From assembly GCF_041296385.1 (NCBI RefSeq), contig NC_091017.1, positions 50,156,214 to 50,220,213 of the forward strand: 64,000 bases of DNA, read 5' to 3'. Of the stretch, positions 51,299 to 62,400 are shown in pieces (the stretch's first letter is position 1; each line of letters begins with the position of its first letter). The notes beneath the pieces are model-generated. The model was not told where the DNA came from. It did not search any database and saw nothing but the letters and a program-made list of their open reading frames with translations. This stretch comes from Aphelocoma coerulescens. Taxonomy: Eukaryota > Chordata > Aves > Passeriformes > Corvidae. The translations under genes and the position numbers were made by a program.

Positions 51299-52742
51299 TT
51301 TTGGAACATCTGAGAGGCAAAAGAATTGGGGATTGTAAGGACCGAGGTTAAGAAGAGTAAGATCTCTGAAATTAGAAAAGGAACAGGAAGAGAGAAAAAA
51401 GGATGAAGTTTTTATTATTGTCTCCCCTTTTTTAACACATTAAGCCTGAGTACTTAAGTGAACAAAACCCAAAAGAAATAAAGGTGCTAGGAACTTGAGA
51501 ATGAAAGAAAAGACTTTATGTGCTTCTGTTTTGTTACTACAATAAATAGTAACTGCAGTCACAAAGAGATCTGTTACTTTTCTAGGAGCTCTAGAATCTT
51601 TTAAGAGTGAGTCCTGGTGGTGTCTTTTGATATAAGATGGAGTTTTTATTCTAAATGTGAAAAAGGCAAGTTTTCTTGCCTTGTTCTTCTGTCTTTTTGG
51701 AGGTGCTCACTTTATCAGAAATGCTGGTTGTCTTCTGATTGTATTGTCACTGCAAGCAAGGCTTTTAATTTATTTCTATGTTTCTTGTATATAATATCAG
51801 TACTGAACCTCTTAGAAGTACTGCAAAAACATCTGTTGGTTTAATTTTCCAGTCTCTCTAGGAGTTCAACTTAAATGATAATTTCTTGAGCCTATTATCC
51901 TCTTTTCTTTTCTCCAACAACTAATATTACAATCCTTTTTGTCTCAATATTTTTACTTAGTTTTGATCTTTTTGTTACCCATTTTAATATAAGAACAATG
52001 GATGATAAGAGAAAGTAAATATTGAACTTTCTTTTAGATCTTTATGTTAATTTGAGAGCTCACATGTAAAGAATGTTTTGAATGTATTCTGATACTGTAG
52101 TAGTCACAGGCAATAGAATAATTTCTGTACTTACACCCAGCACTCTTAGAGATTTCATTAGATCTAATTATAACTAATTTATTTATATTCCCATGAAAAT
52201 AACTAGGCTAAAACCCATTTAATTGTACTTAGTTAATTACTTTTTGGTAAAAATAAGCAACTGAGGGCCTGCAAAGAAGAATACCAGAGACATCAGTGAC
52301 TGAGACTTTCTAAAATCATTAGTTGAAATCTTAACCTGACTTGTCCACTTAGGAGTTAGTTCTTTTAGCATGTTTTGGAGCTGTATGTGTGCTATCTCCC
52401 CTCAGAAAACGAGCTGATATACCAGTCAAAGTTGTCTGTGTTTAACAAAGCTGTGCTGACGGTATTTCTGGGAAGAGATTTTACAAAGTTTTATTCATTA
52501 TCAGCTTAGCAAAGTCAATGAAGCTGCTGAACTTGGAACATGCCAAAGTTATACGTACTACTGCTACAACAGCCATACCCATCAATATGACTTTTCTGGT
52601 AAAAATTGACAAAACATTTTTTCCCCACAACATTCTTTTGCTAGAGAACGATTAATAGGCCTATTGGTGTAACAGTTCTTGGTCATAGGGAGGTTTTGTG
52701 TCATAGTTGTTTAATGATACCCTCTGCTCACCACTCCTCCCA

Positions 52743-52765
52743 CCCCCCCCAAAAAAAAAAAAAAA
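52743..52765. repeat. C8 run joined to A15 run
   Basis: Eight C are followed directly by fifteen A. It is a simple-sequence junction prone to length errors. Confidence 0.95.
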
Positions 52766-55700
52766 TAAAAGAGAAATTGTAGTGACTTTTCATACAGTGA
52801 AAGATGCCTTTCTTGAGAGTTTTGGTGTATTACTTAAAAGGTCTTTCAGCCTTTCCATACCTAAAAGAATAGATAGCTATTTTCATGTAGTCTTTAGTTG
52901 CAACTATGTTGAAGAAAATTGCATTTAAGTTGTGTGGGGTTTTTTTGCTTTAATTTTTTTAAAGAAATTGCTAGAACTGTTCTTCCTATTTCTATATACT
53001 TGCCACATAAATGAGTCTAAGAAAAGGTTACTTACAGAATTTTTTGCAGACTTGGTCAGGAAAAATAGAACAAAAAGTATCTGTAGTCTACTGCACAGTT
53101 CTTCCTTGAAAAGCCTCTTTTCACAACAAAGTTCAAAACTCGTAAAAATCTGTTCAGAATTTTGGATATAGCAAGACTTTTTCAGCTGCACTTAACCAAA
53201 AGCAAGAGTAGCAGCCTACAAAATACTAATTGTATGAAAACCATCTTGGTGTTTCCTTTGTTCTAATGACCTGCAATTCTAATGACAAATACTTTTTGTA
53301 AAGTGTCTGGGCAGTATTCTGAAGGGCACACCTCTGTTTCTACTTTGTTTTTACAAAAATGAGGCTAAAATCCCGCTTGAAAATATTCCAAAGAAAGATG
53401 CAAATATGACCAAGATTTATAAAAGCCAAAAAAGAAAAGGGATGAAGTTCCCCACATTTCACACTCATGAGGATGCTTCATTTACTTCAGGTATGGAAAG
53501 TTGGCACCCCGTGTTTAAAGGAAATTGTTTGATGACATGGAAAATTCAAACTGGCAAATTTGGAGTTAAACTGCCTGATAATGCAGAAAAAAATTACAAT
53601 AGAGCTTCTTTTGAGCAAAGATTGAATTGATGGTGAGAACTAGGACTGTAATTCATGCTGTGCATTGAAATTTAAGACCTATTTTATTAAGGATAGTACA
53701 GTTGTGCAGGTGAGAAAGGGAAGACAGGAATTGAATCTAAATTACTATGGTCAGATTCTATAGAATTCTGCCTGTCTTTCTCTGAATAGGCAATAGCATT
53801 TTCAGCTAATGAAATAGGAAAGCATGTTAGTTAATTAAGTTCACTTTACACTCTTTTAAAAGGAAATATGGAAATTTTCCTTTATCAGGATAGCAGTAGG
53901 ACAAAATGATATTTTTTTAAAATGTCAAATATATCAGGAACCAGCTACTTTAAAAATGGATGCAATATTCAGCAGTAGATTATCAGACTGACTTCTCTAT
54001 CTTTTTTTGCTTCATACTATCTGAAGGTAAGAAAGTAAACAGTGACTTATCTAGTTGTTCTGCTCTTTCGTTTCAAAAAAATAGATGTTTCCTTGGCATG
54101 TTTGATGGTAGTGTTCCCTAAAATACTTAAACAAAAGGTTAAAACTATACACTTGAATCTTGTGGATTTATATTCTCATCAGTTGTAATAATATGAAAGT
54201 TTCCGTAATAAATGTTGAGTTCCTTTTTTGTTTTTGTCTTCTCAATTTTTGTCATTGCGTGTTGACATGCATTCATTTGTATAAATTAGTGAGGGTCTTG
54301 AGCTGTTAGAAATGAATGGCCACAAAGCCAAGAGGTGTCTTGTCATCTTTACAAATGTGCTTTAAGCTTTTAAGGTCAAAGGGTGTGCTCTTCACTCTAA
54401 TTTTAAAGATTACACACCATAAATTAAAGAAATAGATAGCATGCTTTCAGGACTTCCACAATTCCCTTTCCTTCTCCTCTTTATTAAGCTGATAAAGGTG
54501 TATGTGTTTCCTGCTGCTAAAGCTGTTGAGTTTGTCTGTATTATTGCACATGTGTGTGATTTTTGAATTTCTGATGAAAGGCCAGCAGTGGTCTGATCTC
54601 AGGACTATTTCTAGGAAGGTTTGGATCCTGCTTTAGCACAGAAGGAACCACATGAATCTTGGGTGAATGCTTTAGCCATGGATCTCCTATAATAAAATAC
54701 TTCAGTCTTGTTTTGATTTTGCATATCACAGGATGATGTTCTTGAGGAGTGATTTAAAATACAGTTCCAGGACAGAGCAAGGGCTCTTCCAGCAGGTTAT
54801 CAAGGAACAATGTTTAATATTTTTTATCAGTAAAGAAAACACTTCTTATCAGAAGAAAAACATGTTTTTTTTTAAAAAACTAAATAAAAGCATTTCAGTG
54901 TTAGGCATATGCCCATAATATAAGTGTTTGGGGACCTACCAGCATAAGATGTAGCCATCCTATGTGCTCTTTACATGGTCCTGTTAATTAATAAAGACTT
55001 TTGCATCCACTGCACTGTGCTCTTACGTATATTTTAAGAATGATAAGAAGGACTGATCTGTGGTACCCTGTACTATTCTGAATGTGTCCTCTAATGGCAC
55101 AATTTCTGAGCACATTCCATAGTAATATCTCTGTGCCTAAGACAGCAGTTAAATTTATTAACCCACTAAGGCTGTTCTGTAGGACTATACCAGGCAAAGA
55201 GAGGCAGATAGCCTGAAGAGTTTCAGGTGTCATTGTAGAGATTCTGGGGAGAAAAGAAAGGGTAGTAAGATATCAACTCTTCTCTTAGATATAATAAATG
55301 CCTTGTATGTATAGAAGTCCTAAGAGCATCTGCTCTTTGGGTGGTTGAGGATTAGTTTTGGTTGGTTGGTTTAGTTTTTTCCTTTGTCAGATGTTAGCAC
55401 TTCCACTAGTTCAGGTGTCATATTTTACCACTTGTAATGCTGTTCTCTCTGTAGTCTCTTTTCGCTGATATGAGATCTAAGAATAAAGCAACTGACACTT
55501 ATGTGCTCTTCCAGCTTGTGTATCATAGACTGGTTGTAGATTTTTTGTGGGGGTGACAGACTTACTCTCTTCATGTTTCTTGCTTCTACTAGAGTTCTTC
55601 TTTGTGTTGTTTTCAGTTGCAGAGAAGCAAAACATCATTTTCATGAAGTAATAGCACTTTTCCAGGTTTCAGATTGTTTTTTTTCTGTTTCTGAAAGTCC

Positions 55701-56570
55701 CCAGCATCATCAGTGTCAGTTTTTAACATCACAGGCTTTTTTTTTCACTTTTATGTTGAAGAAAATATCAATAGGTGAAACCATGTGCTTCACTGATGCT
55801 GTTCCATAATATGAACTGCTAAATACATTTCTGAGCATTGCTCTGTCAAATTACATTTATTGTTCAACACAATTCTTTAATGTGAGTTCAACTATGGGTA
55901 ACTGACTAGTTAAAACACTTGCAGTAACATGGATGCCTGTACACAATAATAAGTGAGTCTAGCTAATTTGTAATACTACTTCTTAGGGATATGTGATTAC
56001 TATGGAGCAGCTAACCCTTGAAGGACCTCCTTTCCCACGTGGTCAGCATTTTTACATAGTTGCAATTTCATCCTTTACAGAAAATGTGTTGATCTTGGTA
56101 TACAACTCATCTGTCACATGACTATTTTTGAAAGATTATGAGTCAACCATTACTCTGTTTTAGACAAAATTAACCTGAACTGTAGTGTGACTGAGACCAC
56201 TTTTAGAAGAAACTTCTTCTATCTATTAAACTAAAGTTACAGTGACCAGAAAGATAGTTTGCAGCACCTAATTCCATGCCCTAATGGAATTCAGGTAGTC
56301 CTCACTGTTTCACATCATGGGGGTGGAGTTCAGAAAGAGCTGGACATGGGGACTTATGATGATAAAGACATAAAAATGTGACATTTTCTGCTAGATTGCC
56401 TTTCCAGTATCCACTGCATTTTGGGGCTGATAGGATATAAGGAAAGGATGATTTTAGGTTCTAGTTATCTCAGGATTGTTTATGCCATTTAGTTCAAATG
56501 TTTTCAGATCAAATAAGTCAGCAGCATAAATTTCAGACTGAGATTTTGTACTACTTTGAAAACAAACCAG

Positions 56571-57090
56571 TGGGAGGTACCAAGTCAGAATAACAATTTA
56601 ATGGGGAAATTAAAGAAAAGGAAAAAAAAATAAAAGAAAACACTGGTTTAAACTGACAGAGTCAAGATACAACCTGACTCCCTGTTAATCAGGGTGGTGG
56701 TAGCAGTCCAGTAGAATGGTGGCTGCAGTCCTCCTGAAGTAGAAAGGGTCTGCTCTTCCTCAGAAGGTCCAATGGTGGCTACGTAGCTCCTGTCCTCTGG
56801 AAATCCAGTGGAAAGGTATCTGTGGTGTTCAGGATCTCAGATTATATCCAGGATGGAATGCTTGGTTCCTCCCTCTGGGTGGAGCATCTCACAATGGGAT
56901 GATGAGTCATGAGGCAAGGCGTTGATGGGCTCATTAATAGAAGAGAGTCTGGAGGGAGTTATCTCTGAGTCATGGCATTGATGGGCCATTAACAGAAAGA
57001 TAGTCCAGGGGGAGGAGGCAAGGAAACACTGCCCCACCTGATTTCAACAGCTCATGAGTATGGTAATAGAATACACTGCAACCCAGGACA
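56571..57090 (-). mobile_element. Avian ERV LTR, likely solo
   Basis: On the minus strand the element starts TGTCCTGGGT at 57090. It has a TATA-like GATATAATC at about 56840-56848 and an ATTAAA polyadenylation signal at 56597-56602, in the right order for an LTR. An internal tandem-like motif recurs on the plus strand (GGCGTTGATGGGCTCATTAA and GGCATTGATGGGCCATTAAC, about 56918-56995). The wording closely matches an LTR type I know from songbird genomes. The left edge near 56571 is approximate, and no target-site duplication is apparent. No internal retroviral sequence flanks it. Confidence 0.8.
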
Positions 57091-57256
57091 GATTTAGACA
57101 AAGAAAAGATAGCTATTATGATGGTGCTTGTTTTGAGGTTGGTTTTTTTTTTAATTTGATTTCATTATGTTTTTAATTTGACCATTTAACAAATTTCCAG
57201 TAATCGTTAACTGTGTGGCTATTCTGACTTCTTTAGTGCTTCATTCAGTATTTTAA
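57091..57256. other. Short AT-rich spacer
   Basis: AT-rich DNA with an A/T simple stretch, between an LTR and a CR1 fragment. Nothing else is seen. Confidence 0.6.
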
Positions 57257-57645
57257 ACAAGAGTTGGCATTGTTCAGCCTGGAGAAGAGAAGGTTCCAGG
57301 GAGACCTTGCAGCAGCCTTCCAGTACCTGCTGGCTACAAGGTTTTGTAATCTTTAAGAATTTTTTGTGAGGGTATGTAGTCATAGGACAGTGAGGAATGG
57401 CTTTAAACTGAAAGAAAGTGTGATTAGATTAGATAGTAGGAGTAAGTTCTTTGCTGCATGGGTGGTGAGGCACTGGAACAGGTTGCCCAGAGAAGCTGGG
57501 GATGCCACATACCTGGAAGTGTTCCAAGACCAGGTTGGATAGGGCAGCCTGGTCTAATGGGAGGAGTCCCTGCCTGTGGACAGGGATTATAACTAGATAA
57601 TTTTTAAGATCCCTTCCAACACAAACCATTCCATGATTTTATGAC
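57257..57645 (+). mobile_element. CR1 LINE 3' fragment, about 390 bases
   Basis: Ordered CR1 landmarks are clear: TTGTTCAGCCTGGAGAAGAG, CCTTGCAGCAGCCTTCCAGT, GTGAGGCACTGGAACAGGTT, GCCCAGAGAAGCTGGGGATG, CTGGAAGTGTTCCAAGACC, CAGCCTGGTCTAATGG and CCCTTCCAACACAAACCATT, with a terminal TTTTATGAC. This is the end of ORF2 and the 3' UTR, moderately diverged and non-coding. Confidence 0.94.
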
Positions 57646-57799
57646 TTCAGTAGAAGATTAATTATTCAAGAGCTTTATGGTCAAGTAGATTGTGACATTT
57701 GTTTCCTCATAGTCAGTGTCAAAAATTCTCTTAGTAGAGATTAAATAAATAAATTGGGATTTTGACATAATTTGAGAGAATCTTAAATTTCTGATTACT

Positions 57800-58036
57800 T
57801 TCAGGGAAGATTCAGACTTGACATTAGGAAGCTTTTCTTTATCAGGTGGTTGGGCAAATACTAGAACAGGCTTCCTAGAGAAGTGGTTGATACCTCAGTC
57901 CTGTCACTGTTATAAAAGCATTTGGAAAATGCCCTCAATAACATACTTAAACTTTTCATCATTGCTGAAGCAGCCAAGCAGTTGAACCAGATGATCATTA
58001 GAGGTCTGTTCCAACAGAAATATTCTGTTCTATTTA
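57800..58036 (+). mobile_element. CR1 LINE 3' fragment
   Basis: A second CR1 tail in the same orientation lies 155 bases after the first. GACTTGACATTAGGAAGCTT, GAACAGGCTTCCTAGAGAAG, AACCAGATGATCATTAGAGG and TCTGTTCCAACAGAAATATT mark the usual order, ending with TTCTGTTCTAT. It differs enough from its neighbour to be a separate, older or different-subfamily insertion. Confidence 0.88.
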
Positions 58037-58224
58037 TGCATTATTTGGGGGATTCTTACTTTCAGTTAGATTTTTAGATCTAGCCTTCTTTTTTTAAATA
58101 TCAGCCACTCTCTTTTTCAGCTTTTTTACTCAAATATTCACCACAAGATATATTAATGAACCACTGTTGTTTATGGTAGCAGTGTCAAGAATAGAAGTAT
58201 TGACATAGAACCACTGGTTTAGCC

Positions 58225-58251
58225 TTTTTTTTTTTTTTTTTTTTTTTTTTT
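58225..58251. repeat. Poly(T) tract, 27 bases
   Basis: The longest mononucleotide run in the window. If it were the tail of a minus-strand retrocopy, the body should lie just to its right, but that DNA is only more T-rich sequence. Confidence 0.95.
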
Positions 58252-58497
58252 ACATTTTTTCCTTTTTTTCTTTTCCCATGAAGGGCTTTAAAGTCTTATG
58301 ATTCTACTGAAGTAATTTATCCTATGTGCTTAGTCTTGTCATGATCCTTTTGATTCTATCCTTAGAGGTTTCTTTTTAATGCATTCTTATGGTATTATTC
58401 ATTCTTGGTTGGTCTGCTTATTCTGAACAAAAACACCAGGACAGAACACCCAGCCTTGTAAAGAGTATTGCAAGGCATGAATTTATAGCAAGTGAAA

Positions 58498-58516
58498 CAA
58501 AAGAAAAGAAAAGAAA
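58498..58516. repeat. (AAAGA)n simple repeat
   Basis: About four AAAGA units; a short simple repeat. Confidence 0.85.
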
Positions 58517-58857
58517 GCACAGCCTTTAATTTATCACACATGATCCAGTAAGTGTGTCAAAGAAAAAGGAGGAGATTTTGTTCTCCTTTTTTTTCAAATA
58601 GACTCCTTGAGAGAACCCAGGGACTCAATCTGTTTGAATGAGGTTTTTTTATGGGGTAGCAAAATCATAATTTTGGAGGAAGCCTTGTATCAATAGGTAT
58701 TTATGAGAGAAAAAAAGTTGGTTTGGCAGTTTATAGGTTACTATCTTACAAAGATGGGAGGAAAGAAGGGGCAGTTACTACAAGAGTGGTATAAGAGGGT
58801 ATCTTAATTTTGCTTACTGTCAAGGGATACTTATGAACCAGCAGCTGAGGCACCCTC

Positions 58858-59444
58858 TGTCATGGTTTCACCCCAGCTGACAACTTAGTCCCATGGAACC
58901 ACTGGTTCACTCTTCCAAAAGTGGGATGAGGAAGAATCAGAAGATTAAAAGAAAGAGAAAACTCATGAGTTGAAATAAAGATAGTTTAATAGATAAAGCA
59001 AAATTGTGCACATATGCAAAGCAAAACAAGACATTCATTCACCAATTCCCATGGGCAGGCAGGCGTTCAGCCATCTCCAGGAGAGTAGGGCCTCATCATG
59101 CATAATGATGACTTGGGGACACAAACGCCATCATTCCAAGCATCCCCCCACCCCCCTTCCTCCTTCTTTCCCCAGCTGTATCTGCTGAGCGTGATGCCAA
59201 ATGTTCTGGAATATCCCTTCAGTTAGTGACAGTCAACAGTTCTGGCTGTGTCCCCTCACAAGTGCTTGTGCACCCCCAGTGTCCTCACTGGTAGGGTGGG
59301 GTGGCAAGCAGAAAAGGCCTTAACTCTAAGTGCTGCTCAGTAATAATGAAAATATCTATGCTATCAACAGCAAAAATCTGAAATGCAACCCCACACCAGT
59401 GAGTATGAAGAACATTAGCTCTACCCCAGACATAATGAGCAGCA
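58858..59444 (-). mobile_element. Nearly complete avian ERV LTR (solo)
   Basis: On the minus strand the element begins TGCTGCTCATTATG at 59444 and ends GGTGAAACCATGACA at 58858, giving the TG...CA ends of a retroviral LTR. A degraded TATA region lies at about 59175-59190, and an ATTAAA polyadenylation signal lies at 58985-58990, in the right order and spacing. Landmarks on the plus strand include CCCATGGGCAGGCAGGCGTT and CAGCCATCTCCAGGAGAGTA. At about 590 bases it appears full length for an avian LTR of this type. No gag, pol or env-derived sequence flanks it, so it is a solo LTR left by recombination between two LTRs. I could not match a target-site duplication (CCCTC on the left, TCTCA on the right). 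Related terminal sequences occur at 1431 and 4281. An open frame inside (59330-59587, plus) is a by-product. Confidence 0.88.
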
Positions 59445-62400
59445 TCTCACCTGACCTGCTGCAGTTTTCTGGCAGTGCAAATGGAAGGGCAGATGCTTGT
59501 TTAGCCCACATTATTATCCACAAGGGCAAATTCTGTTTAGTAGGATACACACATGGTACACAATTACTGGGATGGCAGATAAGATAGTAAAAGTTCTTAC
59601 TTCCTTTAGGGAAGTGTATATAACCAAAAATAGTATGTTTGTCACAAAATGAAGGGACTTGTCTTGCTACCTCGATCTTTGTAAAGTGCTAATCTCTGAA
59701 ATAGGGTCTTGTAGTGCCAAGTGTTCATATAGAAGCATTCATAACATTTATCAAATATCATAGTGGTTATAAGAGACACTGGAGGATTTTATGTATAGTT
59801 CTTTGGTTTAGGCTCGTTTGTTTCGGGTTTTGTTGGGGTTTTTTGTTATGCTTTGGAGAGACTTCTATCCATGGAACAGGTTTCCTATGCCCGCAAAAAG
59901 AAAACAGAAGGTGCTAAGAAAGCTGTCAGCACTTCTGTCTGCAGTGGGTTTCATGGTAAATGGTCATTTCTTTTAGTTTTCATAATGAAACTGTGGACCA
60001 TTAATGCGCTTGGAAGTGAACTCTAAAGGAAAAATTTCATCTTCTGTTCTGATGAGTTACAAGTGCAGTGGAGTTCTGGAGTGTTGCCTCCTTTAGATTA
60101 AATTTGGCCCAAAGCATGATGGAAGATAATTTTGAATACCATATAACCAACAGCTGAGACTCAGCCTTTTCTGATTAAAATATAAAAGCATAGGTTTGGT
60201 TTTCATCAAAGCCCATTGCAATGTATTCCACTCTAGATCAATTGAGACTAGCAAGAATGCCAAATGAAAATAGCCACAAAATATCTGTCAAGTAAAGTGA
60301 CAAATGAAAAGCACAGAATGTGTTTTCAAAAGGTGAAAGCTTATTGACTGTGGATATGGTATCTGAATAAAGCACAGAAATGCTTATATGGGAGCACATT
60401 TCCCCACAGTTCTGTGTAAGTCATGCTGTATGCTTGAACAGAGAAACTATTTGAGCCTGTTTGTCTTGCATTTACTGCAGCCTACCCTTGCCCTCTGACT
60501 AGACTTTCCAAGTGCTGTGACAGTAGCATAGCTAACAGTGTTCAGGTAATACCTGGAATTCTTAAAATAAATTTCAATTTTCCCAAAGTTGTGCCTAGAT
60601 ATTTTGATAAACCACATTATTTTCCCTAATGTTAAGCTGACAGGCAAAGAAGCAACAGGTAAAATTTGAATTGAGTAGGGATCCAAAAGACAAAGGATGC
60701 TCAGTCTTGGCAATATGTAATTGTACACAGATAGATGAGAGCCCACACAGTTTGAATTTGGCTAATGGTCAGGAGACAAGAAATTCTAACACAAGAGCAG
60801 ACATCATTGCTGCTGATTCAGTCATGGGCCATCAAGCTCCTTGTGTAAGTCAGTGTGCATCAATTATTAGGTGAGGTCAAAATGAATATGTTTCTAGTAC
60901 TCTTTACCTTTCCTGTCAGATGCTGTTTCTAGTTTTTTCAGATTAACTTTTTTACTTTAAACATTGTAAATGGACCATTTCTTTTTTACTATGATCTAAA
61001 ATATCTAAACAATATTACGTTATCCATCCGTGTGTCTGCATTTTCAGTATGTGTTTGGGTTCAGAAGACATTACTGTCTTATAGTGAATATTTTGTGCAT
61101 CATTTGCATAGAAATTTTTATAAGTCCTGTTTAATACACGCTACAGGAAAAAATACATGCCGTTAAAAAAAAATTAGATTTCTTTTCTTTTTTTATATAA
61201 ACAGAAGTGAGTTGGTCATTAGACCTTATATCTGTGTCCTTTTAAAATGCCATGTTAGAAGCTGCAGAATAAATACAGAATAAGGAATAGAGGTATTTGT
61301 TTCCTCATTTTAGATGACAGGTTCAGGTTATTGTAGAAGCTTTTCTCTAGTACTTAACATATAAGCACTGAATTTATGAGTAATAAGACATATATATAGA
61401 TATATATATGGGGATACAGAGAAAGAAATATCTTTTAATGCAAAAATTAGAAACTATCTGGATTATCATGAGTACCACCAAATAAAAGCAGAGATGAAAA
61501 ATAAATTACACTTCCAGAGAGGGACATTGGTGATATGTGCATTTTACCCTGCAAATCCAAGGCAGGCTTTTATTTGCATCCTAGTTATTTAAGGTGTGAA
61601 TAACATATATTCACATTTCTTGGGTTGAGAGCAGTGCTGTGCAGCTTGTTATCAAGCAGTATTCATTTTGCCTTAAATTGGTATTCCCAGTCCCTTCAGT
61701 GAGCTGAGAATCTTTTTATTATTGATAAAGCAATCTTTTTGTGTATCTTGGAAGTATCCAGCTTTGCTATTTAATTATCTTCTAATTAAAATACCAATTA
61801 AAAAAGTTTATTAGATTACATAGAGACAGTTAGTAAAAGGTGTATGTTGTAGATTAAAAAAATGTATCAGATGTGAGTAGCATTTAACCTGGGTTTTTTT
61901 TTTTTTTTGAAAGTCACTAATCAAAAGGAAGGGCTCTGAAGTGTAGCATAACTTCAATAATGATGGCCCAAATATGTACCAAACTTACAAGGCAATCACT
62001 ATTTTTCAGGCTTACCTCTGAGATTGCTTCAGGAATAGGAAAACTTAATTAGTAAGCCCAAGTTCTACAAAATTCTGGTGATGGACTGTCACTGGAGAAT
62101 ACAGACTTATTTTTAATCATAATGTATATAAATATATTTTCAGGTTGGTTGTGTCCCTACCTCCTCATTCCTCCTGTTGCAACTGAATGTCCAGCAGGAC
62201 CTGGGATACCAGAAGAAATGTTTTGTTTGTTTGTTTGTTTGTTCATTTGGGGTTTGTTTTGCTTTGTTTTTTTGCTTCTCTCTGGCTGCCACCAACCAGA
62301 AGAAAGACATACATCGAATTTATCCTTTGTCTTAGAGAGTATTGCAACTGCAGTACTAGTGAGATTAATATTTTTCTATATTAATTAAAGATTAGTACTG

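Larger units (their letters stand above)
48291..56570. other. AT-rich non-coding DNA
   Basis: No element family or exon is recognised. It contains perfect hairpins at 49992-50015 and 51223-51298, a purine-rich tract at about 51340-51420 and a C8A15 junction at 52743-52765. Open frames such as 53406-53630 (plus) and 54541-54729 (minus) are unrecognised. Confidence 0.55.
58037..58857. other. Simple-sequence-rich spacer
   Basis: It holds a 27-base T tract with further T-rich sequence after it (58225-58280), an AAAGA-type run (58498-58516) and otherwise AT-rich DNA without recognised elements. Confidence 0.65.
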
